A stretch of 64,000 nucleotides of DNA. Source: Flaccisagitta enflata. Taxonomy: Eukaryota > Chaetognatha > Sagittoidea > Aphragmophora. The first letter of the stretch is position 1. The number at the start of each line of letters is the position of its first letter. Made by a program: the position numbers and the translations under genes. Below are positions 23,906 to 37,000 of this stretch, one piece after another. The notes under the pieces were generated by a model. That model saw nothing but the letters and a program-made list of their open reading frames with translations. It made no database searches and was not told the DNA's origin. The stretch lies in contig OZ231128.1 of the NCBI GenBank assembly GCA_965153355.1, positions 15,128,001 through 15,192,000 of the forward strand. Direction: 5' to 3'.

Positions 23906-24210
23906 AAGGACTCGGGTAGGGTAGATTGCCCAAATGTACCCAAAAATACTAAAAAAATTTCAAAAAACATCAAAAGTACCTATAACTACCCAAAAATACC
24001 TGGGGGATGTTCACACGCGTGACTTGAAGCATGACTTCAGGGTTGACTTCGAGCAAGACTCCAAGTAATGCTTGAAGCATTCCTCCAACATGACTTATCC
24101 AAGCAACCATAGGAGTAAGGCTTGAAGCATTTAGCCAAATGTACATGAAGCTTATACGAGTGTGACTGTGTGTGTGCGTGTGTGAACGTGCTGCTGCTGC
24201 TGCAGCTCAT

Positions 24211-25545
<1,335 letters not shown>

Positions 25546-25570
25546 GAGAGGCTGTGACAAAAAAAGGCTT

Positions 25571-25663
25571 ACCCACCATATGCATATGGGCAGGGACAGT
25601 AGCGCAAAAACCACCCATAATCACCAAAAAAAAATATGACCAAGCGACCAACCAACTGTGAAC
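25571..25663 (+). mobile_element. AAGGCC element, degraded fragment
   Basis: CATATGGGCAGGGACAGTAG and GACCAAGCGACCAACCAAC match the body of the family. Neither end is recognisable. Confidence 0.4.
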
Positions 25664-26860
25664 ACGCTGCTGAAGTACTAGCGCAAGAATGAATAACGAA
25701 GTCATCCTGGCTTACATTGTCAGTTACAATATCGTTATGATGTGGGCGAGGCAGGGGTGAAAATGTGCGTAATAACTCTTTCTGTTTTGAGTATAATGGA
25801 CCCATGGACAGATCAACAGACATGTATACAGATGTACAGACAAAGCCTCTTATGAGTTTGCAGTCCTCCGATGTTCCTCCGGTTCATAAGTTTTGTATTT
25901 GCATGCAATAATCAATCTGTGGGTCCAGGGGCCTGTAGAGGCCTATACACCCTATGACGGCGAATTTTTGAAGGAAAATTAAGTGTTTCACCATACTTTT
26001 TGTATCATTATCAGGACAATAATGAAGCTGGAACGCTTTTAGTAGACATTTTGTCTCTAAAGACACCTGGTGTATACCTTTTTATCATATTCTGACCTAA
26101 AAAGTAATTTGAACTATGCGATTGACATGGAAATAAGCAGGAAAATGATGATTTTTAGCAAATTTCTGCTTACATTTTTTTTCATTTTCTGTGGTCTAAA
26201 TTCTAAGAAAGCCATACACAGGGAAATTTTGCATTTTGAGAAACATAGTTCTCTCTGCAATCGATTTGGGAAAAGAACTATGTTCTTAGTTTTTTTATAT
26301 TTCTATTTTCTATGCAAATTTAGAATTTAGACCAGCCCCCTGTCAGTAACCAAAAATGAAAAAAATAGAAATTTTCAAAAAAGAGTTTTTAGTAACATTG
26401 GCTAAACTTGATCCTTCTTGCTAAATGAATGCAAATTTTTCTTTTAGATATTATGTCTGAGCTATTTGAATCATTTTTATTCACTTGTTTTTCCATTTCC
26501 ATTCTTTCAAAATTTCTATTTTGACCCTCTTTGAAACAGAAATGTTGCCTTCGGGGGGACGCTGTCCTATACAAATAATAGGGGCCCGGGCCTCAGGGGG
26601 GCCCGGAGCGCCTCTCAATTGTCATACAAATAAAAAGGAAAAAAAAGAGAAAAGGGAGAAAAGAAAAAAAAAGAAAAAAAGAAGAAAAAAAAACCAAGGC
26701 CCCTGAGGGAATGGTTTACAGAACCAGGCCCTTAGCTAATGATACAAATGCTGAAAACTTTTTTCAAAATACGTAAACTTTTTTTCTATTTTTGTTACAG
26801 ATCAATGTACTTAATTCAACACTTGGATTTTATTTTCCAAACAGAATGTATAGAGACTGA
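25664..26860. other. Non-genic stretch with a small fold-back
   Basis: Arms carrying GGTCTAAATTCTAA face each other at about 26190 and 26335. A GC-rich patch at 26540-26610 (GGGGCCCGGG) is followed by an A/G-rich run at 26633-26690. No gene seen. Confidence 0.4.
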
Positions 26861-27466
26861 AAAGTAACCATGAGTGCAGTAAAAATGGCCGATTTTTCAA
26901 CAGCTTTGAGCACAGGTTTTGGTCAAAAGATTCTTGGGACCATCCTAAAATTCATGCATTGTAGAAACATATCAAAATTATTTTTCATTTGAGTCCATGC
27001 AGCAAATTTTTTCTCAATTCTTTTAGAAAATATGACAGATTAAGGGCTAACAACAAAATTGCCACCTCATGAAAAAAGGGCTGAATTTTTCACTCAAATT
27101 TTCTGAAATGTTTTAGATGAGTTAAAATGATAGAAGATCTTAATCAATTTCGATGAAATTTTAGGGGCTAGTTGACCTGTATTTGCCCCAAAATCAATTC
27201 AATTTTTATCAATATCGGGCAACGTCTTCTGTGATTTTTTTTATGGAACTTTGTAAAGACAGCATGGGCAGTTTCAGAATTAAGCGGTTTTGCTAATCTT
27301 ACTCTCATTTGCATATTCATTGAGTTAGTGGTCCCACAAAAATTTCAAATGAAAGATCTTTTGAAGGGCTTTCAAGGTGTCATAAATTTTACTATGTTCA
27401 GATGAATTTTTAACCCTTTACAGACCTTTCAAAAATCGGCCATTTTTATTGCACTTATGGTTAATC
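26861..27466. mobile_element. Palindromic element, AAAATGGCCGATTTTT ends
   Basis: TAACCATGAGTGCAGTAAAA at the left is matched by its near complement at the right end. Weaker inverted matches continue inward. About 600 bp, no coding frame and no second copy here. Confidence 0.6.
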
Positions 27467-27792
27467 TATAAAAAAACTATATGTGCTATCATTTCGGCCG
27501 GCAGTTGCGCCAAAACTAAGGGGGGGGTCCAGATTTTTTTATTGTATAGGGGCCCGGAATTTCTCTGCTGGCCCCTGTGTGGGTCAATCCGTTAGTCTGT
27601 CTGTGTTTAGGTTAGACAAACATTTCCTTTTTCAGCATCTTTAGTCACAGACTCGTGACTCTGTAAGACTTTGGTCATTCATAGGTGTTTTCCTTGCGAA
27701 GAGCAGACCAACACTATCCATAGCCATAGGCATAGCCCTTAGGCAATAGCCATATACATCAAATAGCGATCCAATATCCTCTAGACCCTTTG

Positions 27793-27934
27793 AAAACAAG
27801 GCCGTATACACGGCAGCATTAGTCGCAGGAGTGGAAATCCTTAATTAACAGTTTTGTGACGGACGGACGGACGGACGGACTGACAAACCGACCAAAAAGT
27901 GGCTTACAGAGTCGCGTGTCCGCGATTAAAAAAA
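27793..27934 (+). mobile_element. AAGGCC element
   Basis: 5' end AAACAAGGCCGTATACACGGC, five GACG units at 27857-27878 and 3' end AGTCGCGTGTCCGCGATT followed by A's. The centre is short. Confidence 0.8.
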
Positions 27935-28111
27935 GAAACTGTTTCCAACTTTTTGCACACTGGTCCTAAAAAGTGTAAATTAAGAGTATCAACTTCATTT
28001 TTCCCGATTGCGAGCCGAGAAAATTAGACACACTTTTTTTGGTAATGTTGTATAAGAAGTAGTTCCCGAAAATCCCGCCAGAGTAATTTTCTGATCTGCG
28101 ACTAGATATTA

Positions 28112-28223
28112 AGCTCTAAAACACCCCTAGCTCTAACCCTAGCCCTAACCCTAAACTAATCCCTAAGCCTATCCCTAACCCTATCCCTAACCCTATCCCT
28201 AACCGTGACACTAACCCTAACAC
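28112..28223. repeat. Degenerate CCCTAA tract
   Basis: About 15 CCCTAA, CCCTAT or CCTAGC units, including CCCTATCCCTAACC repeats. It resembles an interstitial telomere-type sequence rather than a chromosome end, since other DNA continues on both sides. Confidence 0.75.
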
Positions 28224-28313
28224 GTTACCCGCTTTCAAATGGTTGACCGCTAAAAACAAAACAAAAGATTTATCTACAATACTTCATCTACTACAAGACC
28301 CTTTTTTCTGCCA

Positions 28314-28400
28314 ACCAGGCCGGATACACGGCCAATACCAGTCGCGGACGGGTGGGCAGGGGCGGAAATGCGTGTTTTCCCACTATGAAAAACCATCATG
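28314..28400 (+). mobile_element. AAGGCC element, 5' fragment
   Basis: CAGGCCGGATACACGGCCAAT then AGTCGCGGACGGGTGGGCAG; the similarity stops near 28370-28400. Confidence 0.6.
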
Positions 28401-29163
28401 GTTTCAATGGAAAAGTGATTTTAGTGAGATCTATGCGATTTTCGCCTAGAAGCTCATTTGCATATTGTCGAAAATTGTTTTTTTGGTTATTATTCAGCCA
28501 ATATTTATGATATAAGCATGAAATTTGGTAAGGAGGTATAATTTGATAAGATCTAACATTTCTTGATGTTTTTCGGTGATTTTTTTATCATAAAGGCTTA
28601 TTTCTTCAAATTTCCAAGTTTTATAATGCATTGTAAGCGTCTTAACGTCAACAGAATTTCGCGAAATTCCTCAAAATTGTTCAGTGGATGATATTTTATC
28701 TTATGAAAGGGTATACTCATTCTTCAAAGTTAAAAAATTATGCCTTTTAGAGCAAAAAAATCCCATTTTTGGCAACAAAAAAAAGTGTATCTAATTTTTT
28801 TGACTCGCAATCGAGAAAAATGAAGTTGATATTCTAAATCTACCTGTTTTTTAGGACTAGTATGCAAAAAATTAGACGGTTACTTTTTTGAAACGCTAAA
28901 AATTAAGCTTTTACTCTAGCGGATATTTGACCGATAGTTTCCAATCAAGAGATGAAGGAAATGTCAACTCACTTTTTAGTTTAATCAATATGATGCCTTA
29001 TGGGGGGGGGGGGGCAGGGACAGTGTTTTTGAAGAAAAGTCAGCAATTTTAGCAGGGGACAGACGGCGACAAAGAGAACAAGAGAGCAAAAGAAAAAGAC
29101 AGCTAGGGCGATTAAGGATCATAGACAGAGACAGAATCAGAGTAACTTACAGCGCAGACAAAG

Positions 29164-29311
29164 GTGACAAGGCCGGGTACACGGCAGGACAGTCGCGGAC
29201 AGTTGGGCAGGGGCAGTAATGCAAAAACTGCTTGCAATTCAAAAATGTGACCAATGGACGGACCAACTGACCAACCAACACGGCAAGGTGCAGAGTCGTA
29301 AGTCCGCGACT

Positions 29312-29316
<5 letters not shown>
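29164..29316 (+). mobile_element. AAGGCC element, complete
   Basis: 5' end ACAAGGCCGGGTACACGGC, 5' motif AGTCGCGGAC, a GACC/AACC tract and 3' hairpin AGTCGTAAGTCCGCGACT plus AAAAA. The 5' motif is an exact inverted match to GTCCGCGACT. A (GA)n array follows at 29316-29355. Confidence 0.85.
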
Positions 29317-29356
<40 letters not shown>

Positions 29357-29601
29357 AATGATGTCCTCTGTGGTAAATGCACAACTCTTTTTATTGCCGT
29401 GTATGTCAACGCGCATATCGTTCTGTGACAATGTTGGATTGCAAGCGGTGAATGCTGCTTTCTTCACTTTATTTGTCCAAATAGAATGAATTTAACAAAG
29501 TCTGTCTGTCTGTCTTTTATTTTAGGCATTTCCTTTTTAGTCGCAAACTCGTAATGTGACGTTACATGACAAGATGTGACATGATAAGATATACATTTGA
29601 A

Positions 29602-29750
29602 AAAACAAGGCCGGATACACGGCGATCCAGTCGTGGATGCTTGGGCAGGAGCAGTAATGCTAAAAACGCTGGGAATTCAATAATGTGACATACGGACCGA
29701 CCTACCGACCATGGCGGCAAGGTGTAGAGTCGCGTGTCCGCGACTAAAAA
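29602..29750 (+). mobile_element. AAGGCC element, complete
   Basis: 5' end AAACAAGGCCGGATACACGGC, a GACCGACCTACCGACC tract and 3' hairpin AGTCGCGTGTCCGCGACT plus AAAA. The 5' motif has decayed to AGTCGTGGAT. Confidence 0.85.
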
Positions 29751-30144
29751 TCAGAAATATTAGGAACGGGAATAACAAATTCCGTATCCTTCATGTCTCC
29801 TTAACCGTATAATGATCACTTTTACCCTAACTTTTGTCTTGAAAAGTTTTTGTCCGCCATCTGTCGAATTCGACTGAAGTTTTTTTGTCCGCCATCTGTC
29901 ACTATGTCTAATGCTTCAGCAGTACACACAACTGTTGTTTCGTCAACTGCACTAACTGTAAAAGATTTTTGGGAAATATAGTTAATGGTCAAAACACTAT
30001 CCGTGTATATATATTATATAATACTGAAAGCATTGATTTGATTTATTGAAAATGAACAAAATATTGTACGTAATGACTAGTGGTTGAAATTACACCTGGC
30101 AGTAATATTACAAATTGAAATATTACAGCCGGCTGTAATAAACA

Positions 30145-30288
30145 AAACAAGGCCAAGTAGGCCAATAGGTGCGACATGTGGATTGTTGAACAAATACAAT
30201 ACCGACCAACTGATCAATTGACCGACCAACCAACCTACCGACCAACCGACGGACACAGCCAGTTGTAGAGGTGCTTTGTCGCACCTAA
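30145..30288 (+). mobile_element. AAGGCC element, AGGTGC subfamily
   Basis: 5' end AAACAAGGCCAAGTAGGCC, 5' motif AGGTGCGAC, GACC/AACC tract and 3' hairpin AGGTGCTTTGTCGCACCT. The next element begins at once, sharing the AAAC junction. The left flank ACAGCCGGCTGTAAT is a palindrome also found near 30680 and 47800. Confidence 0.85.
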
Positions 30289-30650
30289 ACAAGGCCGGAT
30301 ACACGGGCCAAGACGGTGCGCCGGGCTTTATTAATTCTTAGACCTATCTCTAGCTCCATAAGACCTATCCCTAGCTCTATCCGACCTATCCCGAGCTCTA
30401 TTAGACCTATCCCCAACTCTTTTAGACCTATACGACCTATCACCAGCTCTATCAGACCTATCCCCAGCTCTATCAGACCTAACCGTCGCTGATTACTTTA
30501 GTGGAAGAAATGATGAGTATCATCAATGATGAACAAAATGAGCTTTCAACTGATTTCAAACATTTTTAGCGATTTTTCATTCGAGCGTGACGGACGGACG
30601 GACGGACGGACGGACAGAGCCTCAAAGAGGTGCTTTGGCGCACCTAAAAA
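30287..30650 (+). mobile_element. AAGGCC element, AGGTGC subfamily, with minisatellite cargo
   Basis: 5' end AAACAAGGCCGGATACACGG, 5' motif GGTGCGCC, about seven 21-24 bp GACCTATCCC(T/C)AGCTCTAT units at 30337-30482, (GACG)n at 30590-30613 and 3' hairpin AGGTGCTTTGGCGCACCT. The copy-specific GGTGCGCC is an exact inverted match to GGCGCACC. Confidence 0.85.
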
Positions 30651-31124
30651 TGTATGCAACAATTGGTGGTTAGAATTACAGCCGGTTGTAACGTTTTGAT
30701 TTGAATCTTCTCCACTAGTTATTGCACACAATATTTTGTTCTTTTTTAAGAAATTGGATCGAAGCTAACGGTGTTTTGTCCATTGACTTAATACGCGAGG
30801 GACCTCTGCTACATTTACTCGGCCTAACTTTTACATCAGCGGATTCAATCAAAGGTCCATCCATCTATCTGTCCTTAACACTTTTTTTTTGAGACTTTTT
30901 GTGCGGGTTTTTGAATTAAGGTTAGTGGTGAGTTTAGGGTAGATAATGGGGTTGGGGATGTTTTAAGGATTAAGGTTAGAAAAAGGGATAGTACCAGTAA
31001 TGGCGGCTGTCGCCGTGAGGAAAAAAGTCGTAAGCATTGGTCAATATTTACCAAGCTTTTATCTTCAATCACTGCAATTTTTTTTATTTGTTAGGTCAAT
31101 TCAAGAGCAATTGTATGTATTGAT

Positions 31125-31690
31125 TGCACTGAAAATCAGAGAAAAATAAGACTGAGCCAAATGAGCTAGATGAGCTAAAATACTCAAAATCACTCAACCA
31201 GATAACCAGCTATACTCACTGACATGCTTTCTTGTATTTGCATGCTTACATCAAAACATCAATCTATCCCATTTAAAATCAGAAAAAAAGACTGAGCTAA
31301 ATGAGCTGAATGAGCTAGAATACTCAAAAACACCCTCACACATGAGCAGCTATGCTCACTGACATGCTTTCTTGTAATTGCATGCTCAAACTAGGGATGT
31401 GGAAGCGTTCGATTTCAGTGCCGCTTCCACCGCTTCCGCTTCCGCTTTCATTTTGTAGTTCAAATACTAGTAGCTATCCCATCCTCCAAAATGGAAGCGG
31501 TCAATCGCTTCCACATCCCTAGCTCAAACATGTATAAAAACATTTATTCATTTATCACATTTGAAATCAGAAAAAAAAGACTGAGCTAAATGAGCTAGAT
31601 GAGCTAGAATGCTCAAAAACACCCTCACAGATGAGCAGCTATGCTCAAAAACATGTTTTCTTGTATTTGCATGCCCAAATAAAAAAAATG
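31125..31690. repeat. about 148-bp tandem repeat, three units
   Basis: AAAGACTGAGC(C/T)AAATGAGCT begins near 31147, 31290 and 31577, followed each time by CATGCTTTCTTGTA or a close variant and TTGCATGC. Removing the inserted hAT MITE restores an even period. Confidence 0.85.
31384..31529. mobile_element. 130-bp hAT-type MITE with 8-bp target duplication
   Basis: Element 31392-31521 has perfect 16-bp ends TAGGGATGTGGAAGCG in inverted orientation. GCTCAAAC is duplicated at 31384-31391 and 31522-31529. It lies inside a tandem-repeat unit whose other copies show the empty site. An 8-bp duplication and a (C/T)AGGG-like end are hallmarks of hAT elements. Confidence 0.92.
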
Positions 31691-32010
31691 CACTCCTTTA
31701 TTGATCCTACATAAAATCATAAAAAATTGAAAAAAATTTAATTAGAATTTTTTGTAAAAAAATCTTTAAAAATTCATAACTCGAAAAATATTCATTGTAG
31801 AGAATTCTGCTTGGCGCCAAATGAAAGAGAATTATCAAATTTACTTACCCTATCAATTTCATTGGAGGCCACATTCAGTCGATCGAGAGCCCCAACTTCC
31901 TCATAAGAAAATAAAAACCCTGTTTCTCTGGAATATGTCAAAAAGTCGAAGACTGACTTCGACTTTTTTCCCGATTAAGGCTTAGGGTTGGCTGGGTATT
32001 ATGTACATTA

Positions 32011-32434
32011 CACTTTTTTTTAATAAGAACATCATTTTTTTTCTCGAAGGCTTCATATTCTAATTTTTGAGGCAAAATGAAGCCTTCAACGTTTTTAAAG
32101 CGTTCTAATTTAAAAAACTATTTAAACTATAAGGAACTTTATGATATACTATTTTTTGATTATATTAAATATATTTCTATTGAATACTCTTAAAACAAAT
32201 GCTAAATATTAATGTCTGGGGATATTTTCATGGTATTTATATTAGAAATTGAAGAATTTTATCTTAATTATACTAAAATATTAGTGTTTTGTCAATGTTC
32301 TCTAAATGTTACTTTAAGCGAAATTTTTTTCTCAAGATTTGAAGCCTTCGTATGTTTTTTAGATGTTCTTAATTTTAGGGCTATTCGAAGCCTTGATGTT
32401 CTTAAATACTAGGTTCTTAAAAAAAGAAAAAGTG
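32011..32434 (+). mobile_element. Tc1/mariner-type MITE (CACTTTTTTTT family), copy 2
   Basis: 424 bp, ends CACTTTTTTTTAATAAGAAC and its complement, TA on both sides (32009-32010, 32435-32436). Aligns end to end with 17187-17615 with many substitutions, so both are old. Short open frames inside are not shared. Confidence 0.85.
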
Positions 32435-32829
32435 TACTGCTCAAATTTACTCGAATTAAAGCTTCGCCCTGACAGAGGATTCGGAAAAAACAAAAGCTCT
32501 GCAGAAAATATTCAAAATTTCTGTATCTATTTTATCTGTAGCTATCTCCATCCCCTTTGAAAGCTTCAACCGAAAAATGATACAGTAGGACCCCGCCTCA
32601 TCGGTCCCTTTGAGACTGAAGATTATTCACTTTTATCTCAGGTTTAACTATAAAGAGAGGTGAAATCACATTAAACGCTATTATTTGGGACCTCAAAATG
32701 TTGACCTTTATTGATGGGGAACCTTTATTATTGTTATTGCGGGGTTCGACTGTATTCTTAAAAGAAAAACAAATTACCTCAAAATTTTAGGAGAAGCAAA
32801 GTAGGCGAAAATGACGATTTCTTAGCACT

Positions 32830-32951
32830 ATTGCTACTGCCCACCCACATTCCAGCCCCTGCACACCCATGCTACTGCCCTTGCCCTCAGCATCACTGAC
32901 CCTACCTACCCATAAGCGACTACTCATTGGTTGTGTGTACAGCCTTGTTTT
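32830..32951 (-). mobile_element. AAGGCC element, 5' portion, minus strand
   Basis: Minus strand AAAACAAGGCTGTACACAC, then AGTAGTCGC and repeats of GGGCA(G/A)..GCAGT. It faces the related copy at 33136. Confidence 0.6.
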
Positions 32952-33135
32952 AAAAATGTAGGCCAGAAAAGCTAAAAAAACGGTTATCTAACCCACCCAC
33001 ATAACAGCCCCTGCCCAATTTCCCAGAACTTAAAGACTAAACATCATCATAGACTTTGTTTGTAAGATGTGTGTTTCATATGACCTTCCAAAAGTTGGAG
33101 CCGCCATCCCCCTCTTTTGATAACTATTTAAGGGT

Positions 33136-33370
33136 AACAAGGCTGAATACACGGCCAATAAGTAGTCGCAGGCAGGTGGGCAGGAGCAGTGGTGCGGGTG
33201 CGCAGGGGCAGTACGGGGCAGGGCAGGGGCTTCTAAGTTGCTCGGCAGGGGCTAATATGTTGCTGGACAGGGGCAGTAGTGCTCAGAAATTACTTTTTCA
33301 GTCAATTTAGCGTCATCCAAAATTTCGTATTTTGGATGGACTGACAGACCAAGGGACAGACCCTATCATA
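33136..33370 (+). mobile_element. AAGGCC element with repeated GGCAGGGGC modules
   Basis: 5' end AACAAGGCTGAATACACGGCC, AGTAGTCGCAGGCAGG, then five copies of a GCAGG(G/A)GC.GTA block and a CTGACAGACC tract. No clear 3' hairpin. Confidence 0.65.
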
Positions 33371-34359
33371 CACAGCGCCTAGAAATATATCTTTCGTTAA
33401 TTCCAACGTCTCTCCACCCAACTTATACCCCCCTCCTGACATTCCCCCGGCCCCCTGCACCTTTCCTCCCCCCCTAACCTCTCCCCTGTATCCCCCCCCA
33501 CCTAACCATTCCCCCTTGCACCCCCCCTTCTCCTCTGCTTAATGCTTTTATTTCTGCCGCGCTCGGGTTTGTTTGCTAGTAATACATATATGAATATTGC
33601 CAATGATGATTCCCTTTTCCGTAGATGTTAATGGGCGTGAGAACGACACGAGACCCACACGTTTATTGCCCTACACAACCACACACTTGCGTGGACATCT
33701 GTGCCACCTTGTGGTCGTGTATCTGGTCATTCATCTTAATTGACCTGATTTTGTACTTGTATCTCGACGGAATAACGAGGTTCTAGGGTAGCTACTTGTT
33801 GGAAAGGTTCTCCGAAAACTATGTTGAGATTACAGTGTTGTTTTAATCTTTATCCTTGCTGTGTAGGAGGGATTACTTGATTTTTGAAATCATTACCTCA
33901 CCCGCTAGGACACTGAATGGTGGTTGACTGTCTTTGCTTTTCCATAAAGGGGAAGTCAATTGTTGCCCTGTAAAGCTTCCTTCGGGAGTTCGAGGGTTAG
34001 TCATATAATTATTTTTCTAAAATGGTGCATTGTACCATAAAATGATAAAAAGAGTCTCCCGAAGAAAGGCTACGACAACTAAGTTTTTAATCACGCGCTA
34101 CAGGACTCGACACCCTCTTTGCCCCTTTCATCTCTGGAAGAGACAAAACTGGCATAATAGAAATATTGATTCCAATATTAATTTTATACAAACTTCAACT
34201 AAATGATAATTGCGGTCAATAATCTCAGAGCTCCTGCTCAAATGCTTTGGCGACCTCAAAGCCCCTGCACCGTCCATTCTAACTACTGCCATGTGGTTTT
34301 TAGTAGTGTTCTTGAATTTCCTCTTGTTTAAATTCAGGATGGACTATTTAAACAAGGAC
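33371..34359. other. Non-genic stretch with a C-rich patch and a solo 3' end
   Basis: 33420-33535 is C-rich, with about six CCCCCC runs. At 34087-34125 a minus-strand AAGGCC 3' end is visible (TAATCACGCGCTACAGGACTC). The rest shows nothing I recognise. Confidence 0.4.
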
Positions 34360-34775
34360 CCAGCTTCAAAAAAATCTTTCTAGTGGCGCCTTTATTAAAA
34401 AATCCAAAATTGATAGTTTTTCATCCTATTTAACAGGGTTGTTAGAAAACTTTTTTAGGTAGATTATTTGGGTTTCTGATAGAATTTACTTACACTTAAT
34501 AGGTAGCACTATATATTTTAAAGAAAAAATCAAAATTTCATTTTCATCGCCACCATTGCAAAACAGTAATGAATTTTTTTTTTCAAAAATGTATAATGCG
34601 ACCTATCAAATGAAAGGAAATTCAATCTGGATTTCAAATATGCTATCTGAAATGGGATTTTTTATTAACCCTGTAAAATCTGAGTGCAAAATAAGAAGAA
34701 AAGTTATCAATTTTGGATTTTTTTCAAAAGGCGCCAAAAGAAATATTTCCTTGAAGTTGGATTCTTATTCAGCAT
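34360..34775. mobile_element. Palindromic element, AAAATCCAAAATTGAT family
   Basis: Arms meet near 34565. GGCGCCTTT, AATCCAAAATTGATA and ACAGGGTT are each matched in inverted order on the right (34670-34740). Inner words match parts of the elements at 49496-51652 and 59581-60515. Confidence 0.7.
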
Positions 34776-35130
34776 GTCTAGACCAGTTTCACAGATACTC
34801 AACATACAGAAGTTTTTACTAGATAGCTAGCATTCAATATTGTAGGCTATTTTTTTCTTTTTGAGATAGTAAATTGGCGCAGAATATTATTCATGGAAAT
34901 ATTTGGTACACAAGCTAAGACAGGAATATCATTTTTTTTTGCATCAATTTTATTTTTACACGTTTCCAACAATGAATCAAATCATGAATTCAGCACACGG
35001 GGAGACATGTGAAATACGAAAGATATCTTTACAATACAGAATCATACTATTGCTACTTATGCAACATGCTGAGGAAATGAATAAAAAGAGCTTAAGTGAG
35101 ATGTGGTAAAAAGCAGCAATAATGGCTAAA

Positions 35131-35627
35131 CATTAACGAGAAAAATTTTAATGCAGTCTCTCAATAAGTCTGCTAGTATAACAGTTTCTGTTAATGTGAC
35201 CGTTTCTAGAAAAAAGCTTTTGACAAAATTTCTGAAAACCTAAAATAAGCTCAATCTACTTAGTATCAACATTTGATGTTTTGATTTGCTAAAAAATCTT
35301 TTTTGGAAGATAAACTAAAGTGTTTTCCTTCATACAATTATTTTACTTCCAAATGCCTTCAAAGCCCATGCTCCCGGAACTAGTCCAGGATCTGGAAATA
35401 CCGACAGGATGGAGGAAAACAATATGAAGAATTACATTTTACAATTTATCTTTTAAAAAAGAATTTCTAGCAAATCAAAACATCTAACTGTTGATACCAA
35501 ACAGATTGAGCTTATTTTAGGTTTTCAGAAAATTTTGTCAAAAGCTTTTTTCTAGAAACTGTCACATTAACAGAAACTGTTCTACTAGCAGACTCCTTGG
35601 AAGACTGCATAAAAATCTTTCTCGATA
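35131..35627. repeat. Palindrome with shared core, copy 1
   Basis: The core (about 35240-35490) contains CCTTCAAAGCCCATGCTCC and CTAGTCCAGGATCTGG, bounded by TTTGATTTGCT and its complement. The outer arms (AAAGCTTTTGACAAAATTT, CTGTTAATGTGAC) pair with each other but not with those of other copies. Confidence 0.8.
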
Positions 35628-35629
35628 AT

Positions 35630-36012
35630 ATTTGTTACAGATGAGCTATTAATTGCGTTTGACTAATTCTATGATAACTGAAAAAAAATTCAATCTGAGG
35701 ATTAACAGTCAATGTTTTGATTTACTACAAACTCATTTTTAAAAGATAAACAGTTAAGTGTTTTTCTTCGTACAATCATTTTACTACCAAACGCCTTCAA
35801 AGCCCATGCTCCTGGAACTAGTCCAGGATCTGGTAATACCGACAGGATGGAAGAAAACAATATGAAGAATTACACTTCTTTGTTTACCTTTTAAAAATGA
35901 ATTTGTAGCAAATCAATACAGTTGAGTGATAATACTCAGATTGAATTTATTTTCAGTTATCATAGAATTAATCAAACGCAATTAACAGTTCATCTGTAAC
36001 AATTATTTCTCT
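35630..36012. repeat. Palindrome with shared core, copy 2
   Basis: Same core as copy 1 (ACTAGTCCAGGATCTGGTAA). Outer arms carry GTTACAGATGA and GCGTTTGA(C/T)TAATTCTATG, a different sequence from copy 1, again in inverted pairing. Confidence 0.8.
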
Positions 36013-36117
36013 ACTTATCACACAAGCATGATATGATTCCAGAGTTTTAGATGACCTTTGCTAGACGACATCGGCAGAGAAACACACCAGCAGAGACAGC
36101 ACAAATCAAGTCAGTAA

Positions 36118-37000
36118 CACAAAAAGATACAGACACACTAACAGAGATACCAACAAAGACGGACACACTGACAGACACCAACGTAGAGACAGACACACCA
36201 ACAGAGAGACAGATGCACCAACTGACAGACAGACACACCAACAGAGAGACAGACACACCAATAGAGAGACAGACACACCAACAGAGAGAGACACACCAAC
36301 GGAGACACACCAACAGAGACGAACACACCAATAGAGAGACAATACACCACCAGAGACGGACACACCAACAGAGAGACAGACACACCAACAGAGAGACAGA
36401 CTGCTTAGACACCCTTGTAAAAAAACAAGCTGGACAAAAAGGATGAAAACTAGAAATAAGCTAATCAGCTTGAAAAAAAGAGCATCTTCGGTAATTGAAA
36501 ATCGTAGAAAAAAATTTTTGTCAAAAAAAAATTGGTTGTTTTGGCCAATAACTACCCACATCAATTAAAATACAGGTGAGCCGGCTTCACAAGTATTTCA
36601 GTAATGTCAGTAATCCTGACAATACAAGTGAATTCATGTTGAGCGAACTCTCATGAAGTCTTCAAAGCCCATGCTTGTGGCAGTTCACCACAATCTGGAA
36701 ATACCAACAACACGAGAAGAATCACACCCCTGAATCCTCAAGTCATTGTCAATGACTGAAACAACTTTTTTTCTTTGAGAGAGATTTTTTTCGAAAATTT
36801 TTTCTCACCGAAGATTTTCTTTTTACAAACAGATAAGCTCACACAGTTTCCTCTTTTTTGTCAGGCTTTATTTTTTGCATAGGTGTCTAAGCAGTCTGTC
36901 TCTCTGTGGGTGTATCTGTCTCCCTGTGGGTGTGTCTGTCTCTGTTAGCGCGTTTGTCTTTGTTGGTGCGTGTCTCTGTTGGTCGATCTGAGTATCAACA
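36118..37000. repeat. Palindrome with shared core, copy 3, minisatellite arms
   Basis: A diverged core lies at about 36655-36720 (CTTCAAAGCCCATGCTTG). The left arm ends with about 14 CAGACACACCAACAGAGAGA units (36120-36410) and GACTGCTTAGACACC. The right arm has GGTGTCTAAGCAGTC and the inverted minisatellite (36895-36985). Frames such as LVCLSLCWCV are artefacts. Confidence 0.75.

Larger units (their letters stand above)
27938..28885. mobile_element. TIR element holding a telomere-like tract
   Basis: Inverted ends of about 110 bp share CTGGTCCTAAAAA, ATCAACTTCATTTTTC and CGATTGCGAG. Inside are the CCCTAA tract at 28112-28223 and an AAGGCC fragment at 28314-28400. No coding frame. Confidence 0.65.

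Noticed and set aside
28112-28223. True chromosome end
   Set aside because: The tract is short and degenerate, and non-telomeric DNA continues on both sides.
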